A stretch of 64,000 nt of DNA from contig NZ_BAYA01000022.1 in the NCBI RefSeq assembly GCF_000685015.1, forward strand, positions 1 through 64,000, read 5' to 3'. The notes under the pieces were generated by a model, which saw only the letters and a program-made list of their open reading frames with translations, was not told where the DNA came from and did not search any database. Position 1 is the stretch's first letter, and the number at the start of each line of letters is the position of its first letter. Both the position numbers and the translations under genes were made by a program. The DNA comes from Paraburkholderia bannensis NBRC 103871 (GTDB lineage: Bacteria > Pseudomonadota > Gammaproteobacteria > Burkholderiales > Burkholderiaceae). Shown piece by piece: positions 36,116 through 45,094 of this stretch.

Positions 36116-37711
36116 TTAGTGCGCGCCGATGCCTTCGAGCACTTCGTCGTGTTCCTTGCGCTCTTCCAGATACGGCGTGCGGTAACCCGAATTCACGCCC
36201 CAGAAGTAGAAGACGAGCGAGATGACCGCGACGACCAGCATGTCCCAGCCGTAGGGAATCAGGTCGTGACCGCCAAACTGCTTGCTGCCGATCAGCGACA
36301 GAACCGCCATCGTCGGCAGGTAGGCGCACAGCCACCATGCTGCCTTCAGATCCTGGCCCCAGCCGCCGAAGCCCTGCTTCGCCTGGAAGTAGAAGTACAC
36401 CGGCAGTGCGACAACCATCAGCAGAATGATTTCGCCCGTCAGCGGCCACTTGGCCCAGTACAGGATCATCGATGCGCAGACGAAGGCGAACGGCGCGATG
36501 ACCTTCATGAACGGCACCGACAGCGGGCGCTCGATATCCGTCGCAGCACGCTTGAGAGCCATCAGGCTGATCGGGCCGGTGAGGTACGAAATGACCGTCG
36601 CCACCGAGATCACAGCCGCCAGCGAGCTCCAGCCGCGGAAGAAGAACATGAAGATGAACGACACGACCAGGTTGAACCACATTGCCTGGCGCGGCACGCC
36701 GTAGAACGGGTGCACGTTGCCGAACATCGCCGGCATCGTGTTGTTGCGCTCCATCGCATAGATCATGCGCGAGGTCGTTGCCATGTAGGTCGTGCCGGTG
36801 CCGCTCGGGCTCACGAATGCATCGACGTACAGCAGGATCGCCAGCCAGTTCAGGTTCAGCGCGATCGCGAGTTCCGCAAACGGCGACTTGAAGTTGAACG
36901 TGTTCCAGCCCTTCGCGACATCAGCCGGATTGACCGCGCCGATATAAGCAACCTGCAGCAGCACGTAGATCACCAGTGCGCAGACGATCGAGCCGATCAC
37001 TGCGAACGGAATGCTCTTCGACGGGTTGCGCGCTTCGCCCGCGAGGTTGATCGGGCTCTGGAAGCCGTTGAACGCGAACACGATGCCGCTCGTCGCGACT
37101 GCCGTGAACACGGCCGACCAGCCATAAGGCGCGAACGTGCTGGCTTCGCCGAAGTTCTCGTGGTGGAAGCCCGATGCCATCAGGCCGATGATCGTCAGAC
37201 CCGGAATGATGAACTTGAAGATCGTGATGGCGCTATTGGCGCGCGCGAACAGCTTCACGCCCCAGTAGTTCAGCATGAAGTACACGATCACGAGCAGCGC
37301 CGACAGGAACAGCCCGGAGTGGGTCAATGAGCCGTCGACGAAGAGTGCATGCGCCCACGGATAGGGCCAGGTGCTCATGTACTGGATCGAGGCTTCGGCT
37401 TCGATGGGAATCACCGAAACAATCGCGATCCAGTTCGCCCATGCACTGATGAAACCCACGAGTGCGCCGTGCGAGTAGCGGGCGTAGCGGACCATGCCGC
37501 CGGATTCCGGGAACATCGCGCCGAGTTCGGCATAGGTGAGTGCGATGGCCAGAATCACCACGGCTCCGATCACCCACGCGCAGACCGCAGCGGGACCTGC
37601 GATCTTGGCGGCTTTCCATGCGCCGAACAGCCAGCCCGAACCGATGATCGACCCGAGGCCGGTAAACATCAGCGCGAACGGGCCGATGTTCCGTTGAATA
37701 GAACTTTTCAC
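36116..37711 (-). CDS. APC-family amino acid permease
   Basis: Integral membrane transporter of 531 aa with about 12-14 helices. The first helix has the APC motif FTGLGSIIGSGWLFG, and further signatures are YAELGAMFPESGGMVRYARY and FNGFQSPINLAGEARNPSKSIP. It resembles the aspartate:proton symporter branch; the substrate cannot be fixed. The start codon is GTG at 37711 with a strong AGGAG five bases upstream. The C-terminal tail is short and acidic. Confidence 0.9.
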   Translation of the reverse strand: MKSSIQRNIGPFALMFTGLGSIIGSGWLFGAWKAAKIAGPAAVCAWVIGAVVILAIALTYAELGAMFPESGGMVRYARYSHGALVGFISAWANWIAIVSVIPIEAEASIQYMSTWPYPWAHALFVDGSLTHSGLFLSALLVIVYFMLNYWGVKLFARANSAITIFKFIIPGLTIIGLMASGFHHENFGEASTFAPYGWSAVFTAVATSGIVFAFNGFQSPINLAGEARNPSKSIPFAVIGSIVCALVIYVLLQVAYIGAVNPADVAKGWNTFNFKSPFAELAIALNLNWLAILLYVDAFVSPSGTGTTYMATTSRMIYAMERNNTMPAMFGNVHPFYGVPRQAMWFNLVVSFIFMFFFRGWSSLAAVISVATVISYLTGPISLMALKRAATDIERPLSVPFMKVIAPFAFVCASMILYWAKWPLTGEIILLMVVALPVYFYFQAKQGFGGWGQDLKAAWWLCAYLPTMAVLSLIGSKQFGGHDLIPYGWDMLVVAVISLVFYFWGVNSGYRTPYLEERKEHDEVLEGIGAH

Positions 37712-38145
37712 GTCTTCTCCTGTATCAAGAGCAGTTCAACACCGCATGCCCCGTCTGTTGTGCGGGCGGGGTTCTAGCGGCAGTCGCACCTGCGCGCGAT
37801 TGCGATTGCGCCCGTAGGCGCAACTCATGCGCGGCGCGTAGTTTAACGGTTGCACCGCCAAAAGGCCGCAGAAATCTTCAGCTACTACAAAAAAAACAGC
37901 TACTTAGCAAGCTTTGTAAGACTTTGTTTCGACCCCGGGCCAAAAATATATGGAGATTCCCTGGGTCCTAGTTGACCTTCAAGTCAATAAGCCGTATAAA
38001 GTTCGAGCAGGATTTCAAGCGGCGAGTGTGAATAGGTCTTTCGTAGTTCGCCCATCAACGGTACTCCGGTTGGTCCCATACCCCTTCCTTGATTTTCGTG
38101 CACCTCTCTGTGGCTTCGGCCTTCATTCATTTTTAGGAAAGTAAT
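37712..38145. promoter_or_regulatory. long spacer with cspA promoter and 5' leader
   Basis: 434 bp between divergent genes. A near-consensus sigma-70 promoter for cspA is visible: TTGACC (37972-37977), 17-base spacer, TATAAA (37995-38000). Transcription from it would give a leader of about 140 bases, as usual for cold-shock genes whose leaders act as thermosensors. TTGAC and GTCAA form a short inverted repeat over the -35 box. The left 250 bases are comparatively AT-rich and must hold the permease promoter. Confidence 0.7.
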
Positions 38146-38349
38146 ATGGAAACCGGTACCGTCAAGTGGTTCAATGACGCTAAGGGCTTTGGCTTCATCA
38201 CGCCGGACGGCGGTGGCGAAGATCTGTTCGCTCACTTCTCGGAAATCAAGATCGACGGCTTCAAGACGCTGCAAGAGAACCAAAAGGTTCAATTCGAAGT
38301 GCGTACGGGCCCGAAGGGCAAGCAAGCTGCTAACATCAAGCCGGTCTAA
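38146..38349 (+). CDS. cspA: cold-shock domain protein CspA family
   Basis: Single OB-fold protein of 67 aa. RNP1 is KGFGFITPD and RNP2 is DLFAHFSEI. It binds single-stranded RNA and DNA as an RNA chaperone. A GGAAAG ribosome site precedes the ATG. It is monocistronic between its own promoter and terminator. Whether it is induced by cold is not visible. Confidence 0.96.
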   Translation: METGTVKWFNDAKGFGFITPDGGGEDLFAHFSEIKIDGFKTLQENQKVQFEVRTGPKGKQAANIKPV

Positions 38350-38404
38350 GTTACCGTCTTTGACTGTCGGGATTTACCTCTGATCCTGACTGGCAAGCTT
38401 ACAG

Positions 38405-38440
38405 AAAAACCCCACTCTTCTACTTGAAAGTGGGGTTTTT
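38405..38440. terminator. cspA terminator, also facing the Hsp70 gene
   Basis: AAAAACCCCACT (38405-38416) pairs with AGTGGGGTTTTT (38429-38440) around a 12-base loop. A and T runs on both sides allow use from both directions. Confidence 0.88.
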
Positions 38441-38504
38441 TGTCGCCTGCGCTTTTTGCGCTCCCCCACCTTCTCCCCGCCTTTTCCCCGTCTTTTCCTG
38501 ACGC

Positions 38505-39767
38505 TCAGCCAAACAGCCGTCGAGCGTGAATGCCCAGCCCAGTCGCCACGCTGGCGAGGCGGTCGCCGAACACGGCCTGCGCCTGCGGAAATGCCTCGGC
38601 GAGCGCCTGGGTCAGGAACAGCAGACCCGTCGAGCCGCCCGTGAAGTACAGCGCGTTCACCGCGCCCGGAGCGACGCCCGCCGCCTGCACCGTGTCGCGC
38701 GCCGCCTGCACGATGCGGCGCGTTTCCTCGCGGCCTGCTTCCACCAGTTGCGCGTCGTCGAACGCCAGACGCAGATCGGTTTCCACCTGCTCCAGATCGA
38801 TCATCGTTTCGCCGCCCGCGGACACGCCGATCTTCGCCTCTTCCGCACGCGCCGCCAGCGCGTGGCCCAGCCGCCAGTCGACCACGCGCATCAGGCGGTC
38901 GTGCTGCGCCGTGTCCGTATACAGATGGCGCATCAGCTTGAGCTCGGTCGCGCGCTTGGGCGTGTAGATCGTGTTGATCAGGTGCCAGGTCGCGAGATCG
39001 AAATAGACGCGGTTCGGCAGCTCGCGGCCTTCCGGATCGAGCGCCTGATAACCAAGTTCACGCAGGATCGTCGCCAGCTCCACACGACGGTCGAAGTCCG
39101 TGCCGGCCACGTGCACGCCGTGGTGCGCGAGCACGTCATCCTTGCGCTCCAGACGCGCCATGCGCTGCGGCCCGACACGCACAAGCGAAAAGTCCGACGT
39201 ACCGCCGCCGATGTCGGCCACCAGCACGAGGCCCTCTTCCGTCAGGCGCGATTCATAGTCGAACGCCGCCGCAATCGGCTCGTACTGGAAGTGAATATCC
39301 TTGAATCCCACTGTACGCGCCGCCGCTTCGAGCTGATCCTGCGCGAGCTGGTCGGCACGCGGATCTTCGTCGACGAAGAACACCGGGCGGCCCAGCACCG
39401 CGCGCTCGATCGACGCCCCCGAGCAACGCTCGGCGCTGCGCTTGAGGTGGTCGAGGAAGATCGCGATGATTTCCGTGTAGCGCATCGCGCTACCGTCACC
39501 CAGGTCAGTGGTGCTTTCCGCCAGCGGCGAACCCAGGATGCTCTTCATCGAGCGCATCAACCGCCCATCGAAGCCATCGATATACGCCGCGAGCGCCGCG
39601 CGTCCGAATTCGCGCGTGTGCTCATCGGTGTTGAAGAACACCGAAGTCGGCAGCGTGGTGTGGGCGCCTTCCACGGGCGCGAGCCGCATGGCATCGCCGG
39701 GTGCAGCGCCTGGCAGCGCCACGGCCGAATTGGAAGTACCGAAGTCGATCGCGCAAAACGGGGTCAT
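38505..39767 (-). CDS. yegD: YegD-type Hsp70-family protein
   Basis: Actin/Hsp70-fold ATPase of 420 aa. Phosphate 1 is IDFGTSNSAVALPG, phosphate 2 is VLVADIGGGTSDFSLVRV, and the adenosine motif region is ALYFTGGSTGLLFL. It ends soon after the nucleotide-binding domain and lacks the substrate-binding domain of DnaK, as is normal for YegD. The client and role are unknown. The ATG at 39767 gives MTPFCAIDFGTSNSA; an ATG-like start six codons upstream is less likely. Confidence 0.9.
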   Translation of the reverse strand: MTPFCAIDFGTSNSAVALPGAAPGDAMRLAPVEGAHTTLPTSVFFNTDEHTREFGRAALAAYIDGFDGRLMRSMKSILGSPLAESTTDLGDGSAMRYTEIIAIFLDHLKRSAERCSGASIERAVLGRPVFFVDEDPRADQLAQDQLEAAARTVGFKDIHFQYEPIAAAFDYESRLTEEGLVLVADIGGGTSDFSLVRVGPQRMARLERKDDVLAHHGVHVAGTDFDRRVELATILRELGYQALDPEGRELPNRVYFDLATWHLINTIYTPKRATELKLMRHLYTDTAQHDRLMRVVDWRLGHALAARAEEAKIGVSAGGETMIDLEQVETDLRLAFDDAQLVEAGREETRRIVQAARDTVQAAGVAPGAVNALYFTGGSTGLLFLTQALAEAFPQAQAVFGDRLASVATGLGIHARRLFG

Positions 39768-39956
39768 GGCAATGACGCACGGCACAAGGCGCGCGCGATG
39801 AGGAAAGGCTGGGAGGACGGGCTTTGTATCACGAAAGCGCGGCGCGGAGCAACCGCAGGCCCTTGATGCGGCCCCGTAAGACGAAGCGCGCGGGCCAGGC
39901 CGCGCGCTGATTTCACATTCGGTTTTTACCGATTTGAAGCGGGACTTTTAAACAGC

Positions 39957-40559
39957 TCAGCCCTTGAACGGTTGCTTCCAGGCGTTCGCGTAAGCGATCT
40001 CACCGACCGCCGAGCGCGTGCGCTCTGCCTTCTCGCGGTCGCGCAGCACCGGCTCAAGCTTTTCCAGTTCGCCGTAATGTCCGATCGAGATAATCGCGAG
40101 CGGCTCCACGTCGTTCGGCAGGGCGAACTCCTTGCGGAACGCGTTCACGTCGAAGCCGCTCATCTGGTGCGCGGCCAGACCCAGCGCGTGCGCCTGCAGC
40201 ACCAGCGACATGGCCGCCGCGCCCGCATCGTACTGCGCGGTGCGATTGACTTCACCCTTGGCGTTGAGCGTCTGCGCCGTCACGGCAATCAGGATCGGCG
40301 CGGGCGCATTCCACTGCTGGTTGAACGGCACGAGCGTACCGAAGGCGCGCTTGAACGCGGCTTCGTCAGCCGTACGGTCGAACACGATGAAGCGCCACGG
40401 CTGCAAGTTGTATCCCGACGGCGCCCAGCGTGCGGCCTCGATCACCGCATGCAGGGCCTCGCGCGACACCGGCTCGTTCGAGTAGGCGCGCGGGCTCCAG
40501 CGGCCGGCGATCAGTTCGTGGATGGGCACGGCTGTCGGTGCGGGTTTGTGCTTCGTCAT
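39957..40559 (-). CDS. nitroreductase family protein
   Basis: FMN-dependent NAD(P)H oxidoreductase of 200 aa. It has the N-terminal RWSPRAYSNEPVSREALHAVIEAARWAPSGYNLQPWRFIV signature split over the first helices and the GLAAHQMSGFD segment. Substrates may be nitro compounds or quinones. The ATG at 40559 follows an AGGACAG stretch. It stands alone on the minus strand, 110 bases after the MFS gene, and could be co-transcribed with it. Confidence 0.9.
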   Translation of the reverse strand: MTKHKPAPTAVPIHELIAGRWSPRAYSNEPVSREALHAVIEAARWAPSGYNLQPWRFIVFDRTADEAAFKRAFGTLVPFNQQWNAPAPILIAVTAQTLNAKGEVNRTAQYDAGAAAMSLVLQAHALGLAAHQMSGFDVNAFRKEFALPNDVEPLAIISIGHYGELEKLEPVLRDREKAERTRSAVGEIAYANAWKQPFKG

Positions 40560-40670
40560 GCCTTGTCTGTCCTTGAGGATAGCGGGCGCTCGCCCGGGGC
40601 CATCAGCATACCCGCGCTGCACAAAACGCGCTCAAACGTCGAATATCGCGCGGCGGCCGCCGCAGTCACC

Positions 40671-41954
40671 TCAGGCCGCCTGCACGCCCACCTCGCGGGC
40701 ACGGCGATTGATGCGCAGCACCAGAAACGACGCCACCAGGCACAAACCGCCCGAAATCATCGACGCCACCGTATAGGTGCCCAGACTCGAACGCAGCAGC
40801 CCCGCGCCAAACGCCGCAAATGCCGCGCCGAGCTGATGTCCCGCGACCACCCAGCCGAAGATGATGGGCGCGCGCTCCTTGCCGAACACGTCGGTGGCAA
40901 GACGCACGGTCGGCGGCACGGTCGCGATCCAGTCGAGCCCGTAGAACACGGCGAAGATCGGCAGGCCGAAAAAGTCGATCCCGAAAGCATGCGGCAGATA
41001 GATCAGCGACAGCCCGCGCAGCCCGTAGTACCAGAACAGCAGCACGCGGCTATTGAAGCGGTCGGAGAGCCAGCCCGAAAGCGTCGTGCCGAACAGATCG
41101 AAGATGCCCATGGTCGCGAGCAGCGACGCACCCTGCACTTCCGTCATGCCGTAGTCGCCGCACATGGCGATCAGGTGCGTGCCGACATAACCGTTGGTGC
41201 TCGCGCCGCAGATAAAGAAGCTGAAGAACAGCAGCCAGAAGTCGCGCGTGCGGCTCGCCGATGCGAGCGCGCCGAACGCCAGCGTGAGCGGATTCTGCTG
41301 CGGCGCGGGCGGCGCGATGGGCGCGTCGTGCGCTTCGCCGAACGGGCGCAGCTCGACGCTTGCCGGGCGCTCCGGCAACAGGAACGCGACCAGCGGCACC
41401 ACCACGGCGGCGGCGATCGCCACCACCAGCACCACCAGTTGCCAGCCATGTTTTTCGGCGATGGCCGCGAGGAAGGGCAGGAACACGAGCTGCCCAGTCG
41501 CCGAGCTTGCCGTGAGAATGCCCATCGCGAGACCGCGATGCGTGGTGAACCAGCGCGTGACGATCGTCGCCGACAGTGACAGCGCCGCCACTCCCGTCGC
41601 GCCGCCCACCATCACGCCCCAGATCAGGATCATCTGCCACGGATGCGTCATCAGCGCCGACAGCGCCACGCCCGCCGCCATCGTGCCGAGCGCCGCGAGC
41701 AGCGTGGGCCGCACGCCAAAGCGCTGCATCGCCGCCGCCGCGAACGGCCCCATCAGGCCATAGAGCGCGATGTTGACCGAGATCGCCAGCGAGATCGTCG
41801 CGCGGCTCCAGCCGAACTGGTGTTCGAGCGGCACCATCATCACGCTCGGCGTCGCGCGCGTGCCGGCCGCCGCCAGCAGCACCAGAAACACCACCGCCAC
41901 GACAAGCCATCCATAGTGGAAACGCCCGCCGACCATTCTCGCTGCCCAGTTCAT
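40671..41954 (-). CDS. MFS transporter
   Basis: Major facilitator of 427 aa with twelve predicted helices. Typical signals are the G-rich loop after helix 2 (GLMGPFAAAAMQRFGVRPTLL) and the central loop LSGWLSDRFNSRVLLFWYYG. It resembles the monocarboxylate/oxalate-formate branch; the substrate is unknown. It is divergent from a TetR regulator with two operator-like palindromes between them, so export or uptake of the TetR ligand is likely. The start has an AGGAG-like site. Confidence 0.9.
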   Translation of the reverse strand: MNWAARMVGGRFHYGWLVVAVVFLVLLAAAGTRATPSVMMVPLEHQFGWSRATISLAISVNIALYGLMGPFAAAAMQRFGVRPTLLAALGTMAAGVALSALMTHPWQMILIWGVMVGGATGVAALSLSATIVTRWFTTHRGLAMGILTASSATGQLVFLPFLAAIAEKHGWQLVVLVVAIAAAVVVPLVAFLLPERPASVELRPFGEAHDAPIAPPAPQQNPLTLAFGALASASRTRDFWLLFFSFFICGASTNGYVGTHLIAMCGDYGMTEVQGASLLATMGIFDLFGTTLSGWLSDRFNSRVLLFWYYGLRGLSLIYLPHAFGIDFFGLPIFAVFYGLDWIATVPPTVRLATDVFGKERAPIIFGWVVAGHQLGAAFAAFGAGLLRSSLGTYTVASMISGGLCLVASFLVLRINRRAREVGVQAA

Positions 41955-42000
41955 CCCTGCTCCTCGCTGATGTTTTGGTGCCTGCCCCCAGCATCGGATT

Positions 42001-42050
42001 GTTACCGATCGGTCACAAGTGTGTTGCGATAGTAGTTACCGCTCGGTAAC
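42001..42050. promoter_or_regulatory. pair of TetR-type operators
   Basis: GTTACCGCTCGGTAAC (42035-42050) is an inverted repeat with perfect 7 bp arms. GTTACCGATCGGTCAC (42001-42016) is the same site with one mismatched pair. Their centres are 34 bp apart. They fill the MFS-TetR divergent gap, so the neighbouring TetR protein is the expected ligand. Confidence 0.8.
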
Positions 42051-42076
42051 ATGTCAAGCGTAACCCTGATGACGAG

Positions 42077-42739
42077 ATGTCCACCATGTCCAAGCGATCC
42101 GACACTGCCACCCCCGCTGCCACGCGCACGCAGACGGCCGGCCCGCGCGCGCAGGAGCAACTGCTGCGCGCCGCCGATGAGCTGTTCTATCAGGAGGGCG
42201 TGCGCGCGGTCGGCGTGGACGCCGTGGTCGAGCGCGCGGGCGTCAACAAGATGAGTCTGTACCGGCAATTCTCGTCCAAGGACGATCTGGTCGTCGCGTA
42301 CCTGAAGCGCTGCGATGTGCGCTTTTTCGAGCGTTTCGAAGCGAGCGCCGCTAAACATCCTGACGATGCCGCGCGGCAACTGCTGCAGTGTTTCGTGGAC
42401 CTGGCGAAGCGCGCGTCCGCGCCCGACTATCGCGGCTGCCCGTTCGTGAACGTCGCCGCCGAGTTTCCCGATGTGGCGCATCCGGCGCGCCGCAGCGTCG
42501 TCGACAATAAAACCCGGTTGATAGCGCGCCTGAACGAAATGGCGCGCGCGGCCAACGCAAGCGATCCCGCCGCGCTCGCCGACGAACTCGCCTTGCTGGT
42601 CGAAGGCGTCTACGCCGCGAGCCAGACTTACGGCCCCGGCTGCGGCCCGATCCTCGCCGCGCCGCGCATGGCGAAGCTGCTGATCGAAGCGGCGTGCGGC
42701 AAGACGGTCGATTTCAAAGCACAAAGCCAGGAGTCGTGA
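42077..42739 (+). CDS. TetR-family transcriptional regulator
   Basis: Regulator of 220 aa. After a short Ala/Thr-rich tail comes the helix-turn-helix VGVDAVVERAGVNKMSLYRQFSSKDDLVVAYL. The C-terminal ligand domain includes GCPFVNVAAEFPDVAHPAR, common in a large subgroup. The first ATG at 42077 is taken; a second lies at 42086. It is divergent from the MFS gene and probably represses it and itself through the two operators. The DUF1415 gene follows by 18 bases. Confidence 0.92.
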   Translation: MSTMSKRSDTATPAATRTQTAGPRAQEQLLRAADELFYQEGVRAVGVDAVVERAGVNKMSLYRQFSSKDDLVVAYLKRCDVRFFERFEASAAKHPDDAARQLLQCFVDLAKRASAPDYRGCPFVNVAAEFPDVAHPARRSVVDNKTRLIARLNEMARAANASDPAALADELALLVEGVYAASQTYGPGCGPILAAPRMAKLLIEAACGKTVDFKAQSQES

Positions 42740-42756
42740 CGAGTAGAATCGCGGCC

Positions 42757-43344
42757 ATGACCGACACCACTTCCCCCGCCGAGGGCAACTCGCCCGACCA
42801 CGCCGAGATCATCGACGCCACGCGCCACTGGCTCACGCGCGCAGTGATCGGCCTGAATCTGTGCCCGTTCGCGAAGAGCGTGCACGTGAAGGGCCAGATT
42901 CGCTACGCGATCAGCGAGGCGACCGATCTGGAAGGCGTCCTGACCGATCTCGAAACCGAGCTGCGCACGCTCGCGGAAACCGACCCGGCCGACATCGACA
43001 CCACGCTGCTGATCCTGCCGCACGCGCTCGCCGACTTCATCGATTACAACGATGCGCTGCATTTCGCGGATCGGCTGCTTGGCCAGTTGCGCCTCGACGG
43101 CACGCTGCAGATCGCGAGCTTTCACCCGCAATACCAGTTCGAGGGCAGCGAGCCCGACGACATCGAGAACTACACGAACCGCGCGCCGTATCCGATCCTG
43201 CATCTGCTGCGCGAAGACAGCATCGAGCGCGCCGTGGACGCCTTCCCGGACGCCGCCGACATCTACGAACGCAATCAGGAAACGCTGCGGCGCCTGGGCC
43301 TGAACGGCTGGCGTGAATGGATGGCGAAGCGCGGCGAAGACTGA
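42757..43344 (+). CDS. DUF1415 protein
   Basis: Protein of 195 aa matching DUF1415. The conserved N-terminal motif is IGLNLCPFAKSVHVKGQIRY, with a CPFA cysteine, followed by ILPHALADFIDYNDAL and ASFHPQYQFEGSEPDDIENYTNRAPYPILHLLRE. The function is unknown. The ATG at 42757 starts 18 bases after the TetR stop, so the two may be one transcript. Confidence 0.88.
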   Translation: MTDTTSPAEGNSPDHAEIIDATRHWLTRAVIGLNLCPFAKSVHVKGQIRYAISEATDLEGVLTDLETELRTLAETDPADIDTTLLILPHALADFIDYNDALHFADRLLGQLRLDGTLQIASFHPQYQFEGSEPDDIENYTNRAPYPILHLLREDSIERAVDAFPDAADIYERNQETLRRLGLNGWREWMAKRGED

Positions 43345-43379
43345 CTCCCGCGCTTCGCTAGAAGCAGGCTGACCGCGCG

Positions 43380-44240
43380 TCAGCTTGCGCTGGCTTCGGC
43401 CGCCGGCTCGCCTGCGTCGGAGAAGAAACGCTCGCGCAGTTCCGCGAGGCCGAAGGTATCGAGGATCTCGTTGAGCCGCTCGGTCGGCCGGCGGCGCGGC
43501 AGATCCTTGTACTGGGCGATGATGAGCTCGTTCTTCATCGAGTGCTCCCAGCCCACCAGTTCGGTCACGCTCACCTGGTAGCCGTGCGCCTCCAGTTGCA
43601 GGCAGCGCAGCACATTGGTGATCTGGCTGCCGAACTCGCGCGTATGCAGCGGGTGTCGCCAGATTTCCGTGAGCGCCTGGCCGAGCGACTTGCCCTTGTT
43701 GCGCCTCAACACTCCCGCCACTTCCGCCTGGCAGCACGGCACCACCACGATGTAGCGCGCCTGCTTCTTCAGTGCGAAGCGCAGCGCGTCGTCGGTGGCC
43801 GTATCGCACGCGTGCAATGCGGTGACGATATCGACCGTCGGCGGCAACGCCGTCGAGGTAGTCGAATCGGCCACCGACAGATTCAGGAACGACATCCCGC
43901 CGAAGCCCAGATGCTGCGCGAGTTCGCGAGAGCGCACAACGAGCTCGTCGCGTGTCTCAATTCCGAAGATATGCGACTTGTCGCGCAGTTCCTTGAAAAA
44001 GAGATCGTAGAGAATAAAACCCAGGTAGGACTTGCCCGCACCATGATCGACAAGCGTCACGTCGCGGCCATCCTGCTTGAGGTCTTTGAGTAGCGGCTCG
44101 ATGAACTGGAACAGGTGATAGACCTGTTTCAGCTTGCGGCGGCTATCCTGATTCATCTTCCCGTCACGGGTGAGGATATGGAGCTCCTTAAGAAGCTCGA
44201 TCGACTGGTTCGGACGGATTTCGTAAGTCTTGCTGGACAT
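43380..44240 (-). CDS. SAM-dependent methyltransferase (Methyltransf_32-like)
   Basis: Protein of 286 aa with a Rossmann methyltransferase core. Motif I is VTLVDHGAGKSYLGFILYDLF, and the later segment TALHACDTATDDALRFALKKQARYIVVVPCCQ is typical of PF13679-type enzymes with a conserved CC pair. The substrate is unknown; related proteins are linked to RNA or glutathione-transferase-like contexts. It converges with DUF1415. Confidence 0.82.
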   Translation of the reverse strand: MSSKTYEIRPNQSIELLKELHILTRDGKMNQDSRRKLKQVYHLFQFIEPLLKDLKQDGRDVTLVDHGAGKSYLGFILYDLFFKELRDKSHIFGIETRDELVVRSRELAQHLGFGGMSFLNLSVADSTTSTALPPTVDIVTALHACDTATDDALRFALKKQARYIVVVPCCQAEVAGVLRRNKGKSLGQALTEIWRHPLHTREFGSQITNVLRCLQLEAHGYQVSVTELVGWEHSMKNELIIAQYKDLPRRRPTERLNEILDTFGLAELRERFFSDAGEPAAEASAS

Positions 44241-44614
44241 CGGGGCGGCTTTAAAAGAGAAGCGTTTCTCGCCTTATGTGCGGCAGGCGACGGAACCACG
44301 CAAATATATCTGTCATTTTACGGAAAAAGCAGGAAGAGGCCGCCAGCCCGCGCGGCTCATTCATACGATAGTTGGAGCATCCGGCACGCTGACCCACGTC
44401 CGGATGGCAGGGAGGGGTTGATTAAAAAAGACACGGCTGCGCGGTTGCGTCATGCCGATGTCCAGAAAGGACCGTTTTTGGGGCGCGACACTCCGGCAAT
44501 GCATCGGGGCTGCGCGCATGGGAGGTCGCTGACGGATGTGCCGGCAGCGATAAATCAGGCTCGCAGACGCTGCGCAAGACGCACGGTGCTGCGCGACCTT
44601 GCATGGGGCATGCA
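44241..44614. other. spacer with no recognisable gene
   Basis: About 370 bp with lower GC than its surroundings. Short frames here are broken by stops and match no family I know. I see no clear promoter, terminator or RNA structure. Confidence 0.4.
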
Positions 44615-44935
44615 ATGAACACGACACCCGACGGTAACGCTGAGCAAAAATTCCAGGAAATGCTGGCCCGACTCGTTGAAGTGCCCGAGTGGACGGAAAA
44701 GCAGCAACTGGAGCTGGAGATGGCACGCGACATCTCAGTCGAGATGCTGCACCTGGCCGAAAATATGCGCGATGGCGCATCGGATCTGGAGAATTGCCTG
44801 ATCCTGCTGAAATACGCCAAAGTCCTCGACTTCGTGATGTCCGCACTGGCCGCGCGCCGGGACATCAAGCCGCAAACGCTGCGGGTGATTTTCAAGCTCG
44901 CAGGGCTGCGGGTCGACGAGGCCTATCCTGGCTGA
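44615..44935 (+). CDS. hypothetical small helical protein
   Basis: Protein of 106 aa (110 from the ATG at 44603). The later ATG has GGGG eight bases upstream. The sequence is mostly alpha-helical and acidic in its first half (WTEKQQLELEMARDISVEML), then more hydrophobic (LLKYAKVLDFVMSALAARRD). It has no signal peptide or membrane helix. I do not recognise the family. A 10 bp tandem repeat lies just past its stop. Confidence 0.6.
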   Translation: MNTTPDGNAEQKFQEMLARLVEVPEWTEKQQLELEMARDISVEMLHLAENMRDGASDLENCLILLKYAKVLDFVMSALAARRDIKPQTLRVIFKLAGLRVDEAYPG

Positions 44936-44945
44936 CGTAGTCGAC

Positions 44946-44968
44946 GCAGGTTGATGCAAGTTGATGCA
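44946..44968. repeat. two 10 bp tandem repeats after the small gene's stop
   Basis: GCAGGTTGAT and GCAAGTTGAT, followed by GCA, lie about 10 bases beyond the stop codon. Confidence 0.65.
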
Positions 44969-45094
44969 GTCCGAAGCGCGCCCCCGATTCCGAGGTCGGT
45001 TCACGCGCTTCTCACTCTTCCAGTCTCACTGCCAGCCGCCGATTGAAACCCGGCGGCGCTTCACTTCTTTTCTTCGATCCCCGAATTATGCGAG

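Noticed and set aside
44241..44602. Remnant of a decayed gene or mobile element
   Set aside because: No frame shows recognisable residues, and no terminal repeats or target duplications are present.
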